Assembly (NCBI RefSeq): GCF_035917275.1 | Contig: NZ_CP108508.1 | Span: 1,054,001-1,118,000, forward strand | Length of the DNA stretch: 64,000 nt | Origin: Streptomyces sp. NBC_01237 | GTDB lineage: Bacteria; Actinomycetota; Actinomycetes; Streptomycetales; Streptomycetaceae | Direction: 5' to 3' | In this document: positions 33,556-42,224 of the stretch, one piece after another | Layout: every line of letters starts with the position of its first letter | Numbering within the stretch: the first letter of the stretch is position 1 | The notes under the pieces: model-generated | Told to the model about the DNA's origin: nothing | What the model saw: only the letters and a program-made list of their open reading frames with translations | Databases searched by the model: none | Position numbers and translations under genes: made by a program

Positions 33556-34200
33556 GTGCACGGACCGGCCCTGTCCGGCTGGCTGTTGATGGTGCTGTGC
33601 GGTGTGACGGGCGCGTACTGCCTGCTGCGCACGCGTGAGGGGACCGCGCAGGAACGCAGAACCGCGCGGGCGGAGGCGTTGATGGGCTTCGGTATGGCCA
33701 CGATGGCCGTCCCGGCCGCCCTGCTCACACCCCCGAGGTGGGCCTGGGGGGTGTACGTGGTGCTGTTCGGCGGCGCCGCGCTGCGGGCCCTGTGGTTCGC
33801 CCGGATCAGCGGGCACCACCGGCATCACCTGGTCGGTTCGCTGGCGATGGTCTACATGGCCGTCATGATGGCCCCGGGCATCGCGGGCGGCGGCGGTCAG
33901 GGCGGACACGCCGGGCACGGGGCCGCAGGCTCGCACGGCGTCGCACCGGCGGCCGGGGGGATACCGTTGCTGACGGGGGCCCTGCTCGTGTATTACGCGT
34001 TCTACGTGCTGCGGTCCGCCGGGCGGCTGATACCGGTGCCCGTTCCCGCCGGACCCGTCGCACCGGGCGTTTCGAGCGGTGCGGGCGGCACGCCGGGGCC
34101 GGCGGGGACGGGCAGCGGCTGGGCGGGCCTGCCCGATCTGACGTCGGCCTGCCGGCTGACGATGGGGATGGCCATGTTCGCGATGCTGCTCACACTGTGA
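33556..34200 (+). CDS. DUF5134 integral membrane protein
   Basis: 214 residues; GTG with GGGGAGG. Six membrane helices: about 7-25, 41-58, 63-83, 93-111, 135-153 and 194-213. His-rich segments (ISGHHRHHLVGS and a GGHAGHGAAGSHG loop) are striking and could bind metal. DUF5134 proteins occur beside M56 peptidases or copper-related genes in actinomycetes; no function is proven. A short gap with a hairpin separates it from the M56 gene on the same strand. Confidence 0.82.
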   Translation: MHGPALSGWLLMVLCGVTGAYCLLRTREGTAQERRTARAEALMGFGMATMAVPAALLTPPRWAWGVYVVLFGGAALRALWFARISGHHRHHLVGSLAMVYMAVMMAPGIAGGGGQGGHAGHGAAGSHGVAPAAGGIPLLTGALLVYYAFYVLRSAGRLIPVPVPAGPVAPGVSSGAGGTPGPAGTGSGWAGLPDLTSACRLTMGMAMFAMLLTL

Positions 34201-34243
34201 GACAGCACACGCTTCAAACGGTGTCCTACGTCACTTGCCGGTC

Positions 34244-34280
34244 GCATCCATACCCGTGGATGCCGTGCCCCTCATAGGCT
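34244..34280 (+). promoter_or_regulatory. Inverted repeat and leaderless-type -10 before the M56 gene
   Basis: GCATCCA-TACCCG-TGGATGC (34244-34263) then TAGGCT (34275-34280), which ends 7 nt before the ATG. The hairpin could end the DUF5134 transcript or serve as an operator. Confidence 0.4.
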
Positions 34281-34287
34281 GACGCCC

Positions 34288-35223
34288 ATGTTGGTCTCCC
34301 TCGTGCTGCTGTCGCTCGGTGTGCTGACCGCTGTGCTGACTCCGCGGCTGATGGCACGGGCCCAGTGGCCGGAGCGCGAGCCCGTGGTCGCACTGTGGGT
34401 GTGGCAGTGCGTCGTGTCGGGGGTGCTGCTCTCCTTCGGGCTGTCGATGACGTTCAGTGCCGCCGCCGCCTGGCAGGCGGTCCGCGGTCATGTCTTCGCC
34501 CCCGCGCCGCACGCCGTCGTGGAGGCGTACGCACTGGCGGCGTACGGGCCGTGGTCGGCCGTCATCGCGGTGCTGCTGGCCCTCGGGGGCGTCTGGACGG
34601 CGGCCATGCTGATCCGGGAGATCCACCGCGCGCAGCGGCGTCGCAGGCAGCGGCGCGCCGAACTGCTGGTCCGTTCCCCCCTGATGCCCGGGGAGGAACC
34701 GGGCAGCGGGCGTCTCGTGGTGCTGGAGGGCGAGCGTCCCGATGCCTGGTGGCTCCCCGGCGCCGCTCCCCAACTGGTCATCACCACCGCCGCGCTGGGC
34801 CGCCTGAAGGGACGTCAGCTCGATGCCGTACTGGCCCATGAGCAGGGCCACGCCCAGGCGCGGCACGACTGGCTGCTGAACTGCTCCTCCGCGCTGGCGA
34901 CCGGTTTCCCCCAGATCCCGGTCTTCGCCGCGTTCCGGGACGAGATGCACCGGCTGGTCGAGCTGGCCGCCGACGATGTCGCCTCGCGGCGCTTCGGGCG
35001 TCTCACGATCGCGCTCGCCCTGGTCGAACTCAACGAGGATCGCGGGGTGTTCGGCCCGTGCCCCACACCGCACGCGCAACTGCCGCTGCGGGTGAACCGG
35101 TTGCTGGCACCGGTGGAGCGGCTCACCGCGGGCCGTCGGCTGCGGCTCACCGCCGCCGCCGCGCTGGTGCCGGTGGTACCGCTGCTGGTCGCCTTCGTTC
35201 CGGGACTCAGCGCCCTGGGATAG
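34288..35223 (+). CDS. M56 family metallopeptidase
   Basis: 311 residues. Membrane helices lie near 1-20, 35-58, 80-103 and at the C-terminus (about 285-308). The zinc motif HEQGH is in LDAVLAHEQGHAQARHDWLL, with a downstream Glu in LVELAADDVASRRFG as third ligand. This is the BlaR1/MecR1-type integral membrane peptidase without a penicillin-binding sensor domain. Such genes usually pair with a BlaI/CopY repressor, which is missing here; the neighbours are DUF5134 and a PAP2 phosphatase. Its target is unknown. Confidence 0.88.
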   Translation: MLVSLVLLSLGVLTAVLTPRLMARAQWPEREPVVALWVWQCVVSGVLLSFGLSMTFSAAAAWQAVRGHVFAPAPHAVVEAYALAAYGPWSAVIAVLLALGGVWTAAMLIREIHRAQRRRRQRRAELLVRSPLMPGEEPGSGRLVVLEGERPDAWWLPGAAPQLVITTAALGRLKGRQLDAVLAHEQGHAQARHDWLLNCSSALATGFPQIPVFAAFRDEMHRLVELAADDVASRRFGRLTIALALVELNEDRGVFGPCPTPHAQLPLRVNRLLAPVERLTAGRRLRLTAAAALVPVVPLLVAFVPGLSALG

Positions 35224-35256
35224 CCGGTGGGCCGGGTCGTCCGCGAGGATCACCCC

Positions 35257-35964
35257 ATGCACACCCCGCTCCCGCACCACTCCGACCACTCCCCCGCCAC
35301 CGCGACCGCCTTCCGGACGGGCGTCGTCAGCGCGTCCCTCTCCGCGGTACTGCTGATCCTCGTCGCCGTGCGCTGGTCCCCTCTGATGTCGCTGGACCGT
35401 ACGGTCGCCGAGGCCCTGCACCGGCGGGCGGTGACCGAGCCGGGGCTGGTCCACGCCAACCGGGTGATGACGGACTGGGTGTGGGACCCATGGACGATGC
35501 GCGCGCTCGTCGCGGTCGTCGTGATCGCCCTGTGGTGGCGTGGGTTCCGGCTGCTCGCGGGATGGGTGGCGGCGACGAGCCTCTTCTCCACCCTCGTACA
35601 ACAGGGTCTGAAGAGCGCCATGGGCCGGGAGCGCCCGGAGTGGCCCGATCCGGTGGACTCCGCCAACTACGCGGCGTTCCCGTCCGGTCACGTCATGACC
35701 GCGGTGGTGAGCTGCGGGCTGTTCCTGTGGCTGCTGCGTCTGTTCGGAGCGGGTCCGCGACTGTGGTGGGGGGCGTGTGCCGTGGCGGGCGTCTCGGTGG
35801 CCGGGGTCGGATTCACCCGGATCTACCTGGGCGTGCACTGGCTGACCGATGTGCTGGGCGGCGTACTGCTGGGCGTGGCGGCGGTGGCGTTCTCGGTCGT
35901 CGGATACGCCGCGTGGGCGGCTCGCCGGACATCGGGAGCGGTCGGCCTGCCCCGTAGCGGCTGA
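35257..35964 (+). CDS. PAP2-family membrane phosphatase
   Basis: 235 residues; ATG 35257 with GAGGAT, preferred to GTG 35227. Six membrane helices. The three PAP2 motifs are complete: KSAMGRERP (Kx6RP), AAFPSGH (PSGH) and TRIYLGVHWLTD (SRx5HxxxD with Thr for Ser). Expected to dephosphorylate lipid phosphates such as phosphatidate or undecaprenyl pyrophosphate at the outer membrane face. Follows the M56 gene by 33 nt, so probably co-transcribed. Confidence 0.9.
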   Translation: MHTPLPHHSDHSPATATAFRTGVVSASLSAVLLILVAVRWSPLMSLDRTVAEALHRRAVTEPGLVHANRVMTDWVWDPWTMRALVAVVVIALWWRGFRLLAGWVAATSLFSTLVQQGLKSAMGRERPEWPDPVDSANYAAFPSGHVMTAVVSCGLFLWLLRLFGAGPRLWWGACAVAGVSVAGVGFTRIYLGVHWLTDVLGGVLLGVAAVAFSVVGYAAWAARRTSGAVGLPRSG

Positions 35965-36101
35965 GCGCCTGCGCCGGGCTGTGCGAACACGCCGGGTGGC
36001 CGGTCTCACACCCCGTAGTGGCACCGGGCGGCCGGAGTGTGAGGGATGTCCCTGCCACGCAATGGGTCGGATTGTCGGACCGGGGCCGTAGCCTTGTACG
36101 T

Positions 36102-36299
36102 ATGTCCCCCATTCCGTCCTCGTCCCCTTCCGTGCGTTCGATGCGCTCCGTGCGTTCCGCAGCAGTGGTCAATGAAGAGATCCGCGACCTGTGGCAGCGC
36201 TCCGGCGGGCTGCTGTCGCCGGACGGCGAGGCGGAGTACCAGCGGTTGCTGGTGGAGTGGGCGGCGGCGACGGGCGGAAGCGCCCGGGACGCCGCCTGA
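36102..36299 (+). CDS. Small conserved hypothetical protein, 65 aa
   Basis: ATG 36102 is preceded by TAGCCT (36089-36094) and 7 nt, a leaderless arrangement. The C-terminal part, VNEEIRDLWQRSGGLLSPDG then EAEYQRLLVEWAAAT, is a typical conserved helical streptomycete protein; the N-terminal 20 residues are Ser/Arg-rich. I know no function. It sits between the PAP2 and GNAT genes. An inverted repeat CTCACAC/GTGTGAG (36005-36043) lies upstream. Confidence 0.65.
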   Translation: MSPIPSSSPSVRSMRSVRSAAVVNEEIRDLWQRSGGLLSPDGEAEYQRLLVEWAAATGGSARDAA

Positions 36300-36341
36300 C
36301 GGAGCGCGGGGGTGGCGTCACAGGCTCCGGAGCCCGGTGCG

Positions 36342-36851
36342 ATGGTGGTGGTCATGACTGATCAGCCCCCTGTCGCCGTTACCGCCGTGGCGGGCCGGGA
36401 CCTGTCCCGCGCGGACGGCCTGGCCGAGCTGCTGACCGCCTACCACCTGTTCACGGAGGCCGAGAAGGGCCTCGCCGTGGGTAGCGTGGACGAGCTGCCC
36501 GACCGCTACCGGTCCGAGATCCGCTCGCCCCGGAGCGCGTTCGCCGACGACACCGTGGTGGTCGCCCGGGAAGGGCGTGCGGTGGTGGGCTGCGTGGTGG
36601 TGACCGCGCCCGTGGAGGGCGCATCGGAGATCAAACGGCTCTGGGTGGATCCCTCGGTACGCGGGCGCGGCGTCGCGTCGGCCCTCGTCGATGGGGCATT
36701 GGCGCACGCGGCGGAGTCGGGTGCGTCCAGGGTGCGGCTCTCGGTGTGGAGCTGGCGCAGCGGTGCCATCGCCCTGTACGAGCGGGCCGGCTTCGGCGTG
36801 GTCGATTCCTGGGACGCCCGGGACGGGCTCGTGTGCATGGAGCACGCCTGA
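36342..36851 (+). CDS. GNAT family N-acetyltransferase
   Basis: 169 residues from ATG 36342, which has GGAG 9 nt upstream; ATG 36354 is an alternative. Motif A is KRLWVDPSVRGRGVASALVD with the RGxGxA CoA loop. Motif B is WRSGAIALYERAGFGVVDSW. Single-domain acetyltransferase of unknown substrate. Starts 42 nt after the small conserved gene and may share its transcript. A terminator hairpin follows. Confidence 0.85.
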   Translation: MVVVMTDQPPVAVTAVAGRDLSRADGLAELLTAYHLFTEAEKGLAVGSVDELPDRYRSEIRSPRSAFADDTVVVAREGRAVVGCVVVTAPVEGASEIKRLWVDPSVRGRGVASALVDGALAHAAESGASRVRLSVWSWRSGAIALYERAGFGVVDSWDARDGLVCMEHA

Positions 36852-37024
36852 CTCCGGCGATCCCCCGCGTCGCCGGATCCAGGCGCGCACCCGCGGCCGG
36901 GTCCCGGAGGATACGGCCGTGGGCCACGGCGACGACCGAAGAACCGGAGGCCGTCGACGCAGACATACAGCATCTCCCCGCGCGGCTCATCGGTCAATGA
37001 ATTACGGCTGCGCGGCCTCACGGG

Positions 37025-37060
37025 GTGTGGCCCGCCGGGGAACTGCCCGGCGGACCACAC
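37025..37060. terminator. Bidirectional terminator between GNAT and LVIVD genes
   Basis: GTGTGGCCCGCCGGG (37025-37039) pairs with CCCGGCGGACCACAC (37046-37060) around GAACTG. The one mismatch becomes a G-U pair in the minus-strand transcript, so it is a better terminator for the LVIVD gene. Confidence 0.8.
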
Positions 37061-37098
37061 TGGTGTCCCGTGCTTTCGGATGCCTGGGAGCTGAACGG

Positions 37099-38589
37099 TC
37101 AGCGGTCGAAGTAGTCCGGCTGCGTCTGCACGTTGAGCTCCTTCAGCCGTACCCTCTTCGCCGGGTCGGTACGCCGGTCATCGAGCTTCAGCACGTCGAA
37201 GCCCTTGGCGATGTCGTTGGAGTAGATGTAGCCGTTGTAGTAGTACGCCGACCAGGAGCCCGCCGTGGTGACACCGTCGAGCGTGACGGGACCCCGCTCG
37301 AAGTAGGCGATCTCCTTGGGCTTCGAGGAGTTGGTGAAGTCCCATACGGAGATGCCGCCCTGGTACCACGCCTGGACCATGAGGTCGCGGCCCTTCACCG
37401 GGATGATCGAGCCGTTGTGGGCGACACAGACCTCGACGTCGGCCTGGTGGCGGTCGATCTTGAAGTAGCTGCGGAAGACGAGCTTGCGGTGGTCGCCGCG
37501 TCCCACGATGTCGTAGATGCCGTCGGCGCCCCGGTTCGGGCCGATCTCCTCGTTGCAGGTGGCCGCGCCGCCGCCGCCGAGCTCGTCGGTGAAGACGACC
37601 TTGTCGGCACCCTGGTTGAACGTGGCGGAGTGCCAGAACGCGAAGTTCACGTTGTCCTGGACCCGGTCGATGATCTTCGGGTTCTCCGGGTCCTTGATGG
37701 AGAACAGCAGGCCGTCACCCATGCAGGCACCGGCGGCCAGGTCCTTCGACGGAAGCACCGTGATGTCGTGGCAGCCCGTCGTCTTGGAGACGCCCGGGTT
37801 GTCGGGGGCACCCGGGTTCCCGCCGTCCGGGAAGAGGACCGGGAAGTTCACGATCGCGGCCTTCTCGGGCGCGTTGCGCGGCACCTTGATGACGGAGATC
37901 CCGTCGTGCGGCGGCTGGCAGTCGGGGAACGCCGCGCTCGGGGAGTACGAGGAGACGTACACGTAGACGTTCCTGCGCTCGGGCACCAGCGTGTGGGTGT
38001 GCGAACCGCAGGCGGTCTCGACGGCGGCGACGTACTTCGGGTGGCGCTTGTCGCTGATGTCGAAGACCTTCATGCCCTCCCAGGAGGACTTCTCCGTGGC
38101 GGGCTGGGTGGTGCTGGCGCAGGAGTTGTCACTGCGCGAGGAGTCGGTGGACAGGAACAGCAGGTTCCCGGAGACCGAGATGTCGTTCTGGGAGCCGGGG
38201 CAGAGGACCTGCGCGACGGTCCTCGGCCTCTTCGGGTTGCTGATGTCGAAGATGCGGAAGCCGTCGTAGTTGCCGGCGAAGGCGTACTTGCCCTGGAAAG
38301 CCAGATCCGTGTTGGTGCCCTGGAGGGCGTCCTTCGGGATGTTGGTGAGGTGCTCGATGTTGTCACTGTGGACGATCTCGTCCACGCCGGGTATCTCACC
38401 GCTCTTGATGGCTGCCGCGGCTTCGGCCTCCTGGCTCGCGGAGATTCCGCCGCGCTTGGCCGGGGCGTCACCCGGGTCGGGTGTCGCGGCCGCGGTGGTG
38501 GCCGTCAGCAGAGTGGCGAAGAGCCCGGCCGCGGCTGCTGCCACGCCCAGACGTCTGCGCCGCACGCGGGTGGTGGGCAACGAGGTCAC
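37099..38589 (-). CDS. Exported LVIVD-repeat (beta-propeller) protein
   Basis: 496 residues from GTG with GGGAGG. N-terminal signal sequence: Arg-rich start, hydrophobic core about 13-30, cleavage near TTAAATPDPG; the RRRR cluster could allow Tat export. The mature part has LVIVD-type repeats (YDGFRIFDISNPKRPRTVAQ, KVFDISDKRHPKYVAAV, ISVWDFTNSSKPKEIAYFER) that form a beta-propeller, several paired Cys, and exposed His. Function unknown; secreted or wall-associated. Divergent from a DUF305 lipoprotein gene across an AT-rich 177-nt gap, a pairing that suggests co-regulation. Confidence 0.88.
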   Translation of the reverse strand: MTSLPTTRVRRRRLGVAAAAAGLFATLLTATTAAATPDPGDAPAKRGGISASQEAEAAAAIKSGEIPGVDEIVHSDNIEHLTNIPKDALQGTNTDLAFQGKYAFAGNYDGFRIFDISNPKRPRTVAQVLCPGSQNDISVSGNLLFLSTDSSRSDNSCASTTQPATEKSSWEGMKVFDISDKRHPKYVAAVETACGSHTHTLVPERRNVYVYVSSYSPSAAFPDCQPPHDGISVIKVPRNAPEKAAIVNFPVLFPDGGNPGAPDNPGVSKTTGCHDITVLPSKDLAAGACMGDGLLFSIKDPENPKIIDRVQDNVNFAFWHSATFNQGADKVVFTDELGGGGAATCNEEIGPNRGADGIYDIVGRGDHRKLVFRSYFKIDRHQADVEVCVAHNGSIIPVKGRDLMVQAWYQGGISVWDFTNSSKPKEIAYFERGPVTLDGVTTAGSWSAYYYNGYIYSNDIAKGFDVLKLDDRRTDPAKRVRLKELNVQTQPDYFDR

Positions 38590-38766
38590 TGCGTCCTCCC
38601 TTGTATCCGTTCGTAGTTGAACGGCTTACGGACTCCGGCAGTATCGTCCCTTCCATGTACACACCAACAGATGGCAACAGAGACGTAATAAAAGTTTTTG
38701 ATCATCGCTGTGCGGAAGCGTGCTAGGACGGTCCGCAACAAACCTTTCATGGCACAGGAGGTCGCC

Positions 38767-39435
38767 GTGTCGATCCGCCGTCAGTCCACACGCGTGCGCG
38801 CAACCGTCCTCGCGGCAGCGGCCGTTGCTCTGGCCCTGACTCTGGGAGCCTGTGATGCGGCCGGGGGTGACGGAAGCCCGAAGGCCGGGTCGGACGCAGG
38901 TCCGGCGGTGGTGGCCCCCGGAAAGCCGGGCGAGCCGGCCCGGACACTCTCCGCCGAGGAAGCCGTGCGGGAGGCCGGTCAGGACCCGGCGAACTCCGCC
39001 GATTTCCGCTACGCGCAGATGATGATCCAGCATCACGGTCAGGCCCTCGTCATGACCCGACTCGTCCCGGACCGCGCTTCCTCGGTATCTGTCAAACGGC
39101 TCGCGGAGCGCATCTCCGCAGGCCAGAAGCCAGAGATCGGCACGATGGAGGGGTGGCTGAAAAGCAATGCCGGGGACAGGCGCAAGGAGACGCACGACCA
39201 CTCCACGATGCCCGGCATGGCGACCGAGGCGCAGCTGAAGCAGTTGCGCGCCGCGCGGGGCGACGCATTCGACACCCTGTTCCTGAAGCTGATGATCACC
39301 CACCATCAGGGAGCGATCACGATGGCCACCGAGGCGCTCTCGGAGGGCAACAACGTGCTGGTGGAGGAGATGGCGGGCGATGTCGTCGCGCAGCAGACGG
39401 TGGAGATCGACCGGATGCGCAAGCTGATGGACTGA
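38767..39435 (+). CDS. DUF305 lipoprotein
   Basis: 222 residues. GTG 38767 is 5 nt from AGGAGG; the upstream ATG 38749 would overlap that box. The signal peptide ends in lipobox LGAC (Cys at residue 29), so the protein is lipid-anchored outside the membrane. DUF305 repeats: YAQMMIQHHGQALVMTRLV and LKLMITHHQGAITMATEAL, each with the HHxxA/M pattern in ferritin-like helices, plus HDHSTMPGM between them. Met/His-rich pattern suggests metal (copper) handling, but this is unproven. Divergent from the LVIVD protein gene. Confidence 0.9.
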   Translation: MSIRRQSTRVRATVLAAAAVALALTLGACDAAGGDGSPKAGSDAGPAVVAPGKPGEPARTLSAEEAVREAGQDPANSADFRYAQMMIQHHGQALVMTRLVPDRASSVSVKRLAERISAGQKPEIGTMEGWLKSNAGDRRKETHDHSTMPGMATEAQLKQLRAARGDAFDTLFLKLMITHHQGAITMATEALSEGNNVLVEEMAGDVVAQQTVEIDRMRKLMD

Positions 39436-39505
39436 CGGTGCGCGCCTCTCCCCCCTTCCGCCGGGCGGTGCGATGCTGGAGGGACACTTCGGGAAGAGGT
39501 GCACC

Positions 39506-40885
39506 GTGCTCCGTGTCGCCGTGGTCGGGTCGGGCCCCAGCGGGGTCTACACCGCCCAGTCCCTGTTGCAGCAGTCGCTGGTGCCCGATGTGCGGGTCCA
39601 CGTACTGGACCGGCTGCCCACTCCGTACGGTCTGGTGCGCTACGGGGTGGCCCCCGACCACGAAAAGATCAAGTCGCTCCAGAACAGTCTGCGGGCCGTC
39701 CTGGAGGACGAGCGGATCACCTTTGTGGGCCATGTCGAGGTGGGCGGAGCCGAAGGGCTCTCACCCGCACGGCTCAAGGAGCTCTATCACGCGGTCGTCT
39801 ACTGCGTCGGCGCGGCGACCGACCGCCCGCTCGGCGTACCGGGCGAGGATCTGCCGGGCAGCTTCTCCGCCACCGAGTTCGTCTCCTGGTACAGCGCGCA
39901 CCCGGACACGGCCGCCGACGGGTTCGCGCTGCGCGCCCGCTCGGCGGTGGTGATCGGGGTCGGCAACGTAGCGGTGGACGTGGCCCGGATCCTGGCGCGC
40001 GGCGCGGACGAGCTGCGCTCCACCGATGTGCCCCGGGCCGCGCTCCACACACTCTCCGGGAGCCGGGTGCGCGACGTGCACATCGTGGGCAGACGTGGCC
40101 CCTCCCAGGCCAGATTCACCACGAAGGAGCTGCGGGAGCTGGGCGCCCTGCCGCGGGCGCACCTGGTCGTCGACCCCGCGGAGCTCGCGCTCGACCCGGC
40201 GTACGCGGCCCCGGCCGGCGGGCCCGGCACGCCGCCGCTGCCCGCGGTGGTGCGGCGCAATCTGGAGGTGCTGCGCGGGTGGGCAGCGGACCCGCCGCCC
40301 ACTGCCGCGGACCGGGGGCGCCGTATCCGTCTGCGGTTCTTCCTGCGCCCGGCCGAGCTGCTGGAGCGGGGCGGCCGGGTCGCCGGGGTGCGGTTCGCCC
40401 GTACGGCACCGGACGGTTCCGGAGGCGTACGGGACACCGGTGCGTACGAGGACATCGAGGCACAGCTCGTGCTGCGGGCGGTCGGCTACCGGGGGATGCC
40501 GCTGCCGGGCCTGCCGTTCGACCCCGCCCACGGCACCGTGCCGCACCTGGCGGGGCGGGTGCTGCGGGGCGGGGAGCCCTCGCCCGGTGAGTATGTGGCG
40601 GGATGGATCAAGCGCGGGCCGACCGGGGTGATCGGTTCGAACCGTTCGTGCGCCAAGGAGACCGTCGCCTCGTTGATCGAGGACGCGCCGCTGCTGGCGC
40701 GGCGGTCGGTGACGGCCGATCCGCTGTCGGTGCTGCGGGAGTGGGGGCTGCGGCCGGTGGAGTGGGACGGCTGGCTGTCGATCGAGCGCGCGGAGGCCGC
40801 ACTGGGGCGGTCGCTGGGGCGCGGCCCGGTGAAGATCCCGGACTGGGCGGGGCTGCTCGACGCGGCACGGGGCGACAGCGGCTGA
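39506..40885 (+). CDS. fprA: Ferredoxin-NADP+ reductase, FprA/adrenodoxin reductase type
   Basis: 459 residues from GTG 39506 with GGAAGAGG. FAD motif VAVVGSGPSGVYTAQSLLQQ; NADP motif VVIGVGNVAVDVARIL with Arg pair in HIVGRRGPSQARFTTKELRE; C-terminal GWIKRGPTGVIGSNRSCAKE, the conserved signature contacting FAD and NADP. Matches mycobacterial FprA along its length. Passes electrons between NADPH and ferredoxins, for example for cytochrome P450s. No ferredoxin or P450 gene is adjacent. Follows the DUF305 gene by 70 nt and ends before the convergent arsR-type gene. Confidence 0.9.
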   Translation: MLRVAVVGSGPSGVYTAQSLLQQSLVPDVRVHVLDRLPTPYGLVRYGVAPDHEKIKSLQNSLRAVLEDERITFVGHVEVGGAEGLSPARLKELYHAVVYCVGAATDRPLGVPGEDLPGSFSATEFVSWYSAHPDTAADGFALRARSAVVIGVGNVAVDVARILARGADELRSTDVPRAALHTLSGSRVRDVHIVGRRGPSQARFTTKELRELGALPRAHLVVDPAELALDPAYAAPAGGPGTPPLPAVVRRNLEVLRGWAADPPPTAADRGRRIRLRFFLRPAELLERGGRVAGVRFARTAPDGSGGVRDTGAYEDIEAQLVLRAVGYRGMPLPGLPFDPAHGTVPHLAGRVLRGGEPSPGEYVAGWIKRGPTGVIGSNRSCAKETVASLIEDAPLLARRSVTADPLSVLREWGLRPVEWDGWLSIERAEAALGRSLGRGPVKIPDWAGLLDAARGDSG

Positions 40886-40963
40886 CCGGCGGCCGGGGGT
40901 GCCATGGGCCGGGGCCGGTGGGACGCGTCAGCCCTCCGGACGGCTCCGGGCCGGTGGGCCGTG

Positions 40964-41401
40964 TCAGCTTTCCAGGAGGCGTTCGGCAGGTCCGTCCTCG
41001 CCCAGGCGTTGCGCCTGTCGGTCCACGGCCCGGAGAACGCTGTCGAGCAGGCCGGGGAAGAGCGCGTCCAGATCGTCCTGCCGCAGACCGCTCACCTTGG
41101 CGGTGCCCCGGTAGATCTGGTGGATGACCCCGCTCTCGCGCAGCACCCGGAAGTGGTGCGTGGAGGTGGACTTGGACACCGGGAGGTCGAACCGTGAGCA
41201 GGCCAGTTCCTCGGCCGCACCCGACAACTGGCGGACGATGCGCAGCCGCATCGGGTCGGCCAGCGCGTGCAGGACGCTCTCGATCCGGATCTCCTCGCGC
41301 GCGGGATGGGACAGCGCGCGGGCCCCCGCCACGACGGCCGGGACTGCGGTGGTGGCGCTTGCGGGGGTCACGGTGGCTCCACTTCGTCCTGAGGACTCCA
41401 T
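40964..41401 (-). CDS. ArsR-family HTH transcriptional regulator
   Basis: 145 residues from ATG 41401. Winged HTH: ESVLHALADPMRLRIVRQLS, then CSRFDLPVSKSTSTHHFRVL with recognition helix and GVIHQIYRGTAKVSGL wing. A single Cys in LACSRFD and no CxC metal site indicate a non-metal or redox signal. A TACGA-N6-TCGTA inverted repeat lies 2 nt upstream of its start and recurs three times before the Old Yellow Enzyme gene 4 kb away, so that enzyme is its probable target along with itself. Separated from it by two genes on the same strand. Confidence 0.88.
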   Translation of the reverse strand: MESSGRSGATVTPASATTAVPAVVAGARALSHPAREEIRIESVLHALADPMRLRIVRQLSGAAEELACSRFDLPVSKSTSTHHFRVLRESGVIHQIYRGTAKVSGLRQDDLDALFPGLLDSVLRAVDRQAQRLGEDGPAERLLES

Positions 41402-41402
41402 T

Positions 41403-41420
41403 GTACGAGAGCCATCGTAA
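41403..41420. promoter_or_regulatory. ArsR operator at its own gene
   Basis: GTACGAGAG-CC-ATCGTAA; inverted repeat TACGA-N6-TCGTA (41404-41419). The minus-strand -10-like TACGAT is part of it, so binding would block the promoter. The same GTACGAGAG-NN-ATCGTA string occurs at 45486. Confidence 0.75.
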
Positions 41421-41457
41421 TTCCCGTCCGGGGCGTCGGCCGGAGCCGGCGGCCGGC

Positions 41458-42186
41458 TCATTCCCGGGTCGCCACCACCAGTCGGCCGCGCGGGCTCCCG
41501 TCGTCCCGCAGCCCCAGTTCCGTCAGGGGCAGGAGCCGCACGGTGAACCCGGTGCGGGTCAGGTCGGCCAGGACGTCGGGGAGCCGGAAGGTGCGGTAGT
41601 ACATGATGAATCGCGGGCGCCACAGTGCGTTGCGCACCCGCATCGCCGCGTCGAATCCCAGCAGGGTCCAGTAGGTCCGGGAGCCCACGGCGGGCGGTGC
41701 GCCCAACGGGAAGACGAACCGGCCGCCCGGTCGCAGCGCCCCGTGCACCTGGGCGAAGAGACCGGGGCGCTCCTTCGGCAGGAAGTGGCCGAACGCGCCG
41801 AGGCTCAGCGCCAGATCGAAGGATGCCGTGAAGGGCAGCGCCCGCGCGTCGGCCCGTACCCAGTCCACCGCCGGTCCCCCGGTGCCCTCCGGCAGCGAGG
41901 ACCGGCCCTCGGCGAGCATGCCCGCACTGAAGTCGACGCCGGTGACCCGCTCCCGGCACAGCCGGCGCAGCACCCCCACGCCCGCGCCGGTGCCGCAGCA
42001 GACGTCCAGCCCAGCGTCGAACGGCCCCGACGGCCGGAGGGCGCTGGTGACGGCGTCGAGCACGCGGTCGGGCGTGCGGTACGGCGTGTGGTCGAACTTC
42101 GGGGCGAGCAGGTCGTATCCGCGCTCGGTGGAGGAGAGCGCCTGGACGGCCAGCTCGCGGAAGGTGGGGCCCGTTTGTGTGAACAT
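41458..42186 (-). CDS. Class I SAM-dependent methyltransferase
   Basis: 242 residues. SAM motif I in LDVCCGTGAGVGVLRRLC, acidic residue in VTGVDFSAGML, motif II/IV region in WVRADARALPFTASFDLALS, and LRPGGRFVFPLG. An N-terminal helical cap precedes the Rossmann core. Small-molecule methyltransferase; acceptor unknown. It lies between the ArsR-type gene and the CehA-type hydrolase gene, all on the minus strand, with a 38-nt gap to the latter. Confidence 0.87.
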   Translation of the reverse strand: MFTQTGPTFRELAVQALSSTERGYDLLAPKFDHTPYRTPDRVLDAVTSALRPSGPFDAGLDVCCGTGAGVGVLRRLCRERVTGVDFSAGMLAEGRSSLPEGTGGPAVDWVRADARALPFTASFDLALSLGAFGHFLPKERPGLFAQVHGALRPGGRFVFPLGAPPAVGSRTYWTLLGFDAAMRVRNALWRPRFIMYYRTFRLPDVLADLTRTGFTVRLLPLTELGLRDDGSPRGRLVVATRE

Positions 42187-42224
42187 TGCCGGTCAGCGTA
42201 CCGACCGAGGGCCCCTGTCCGGGC

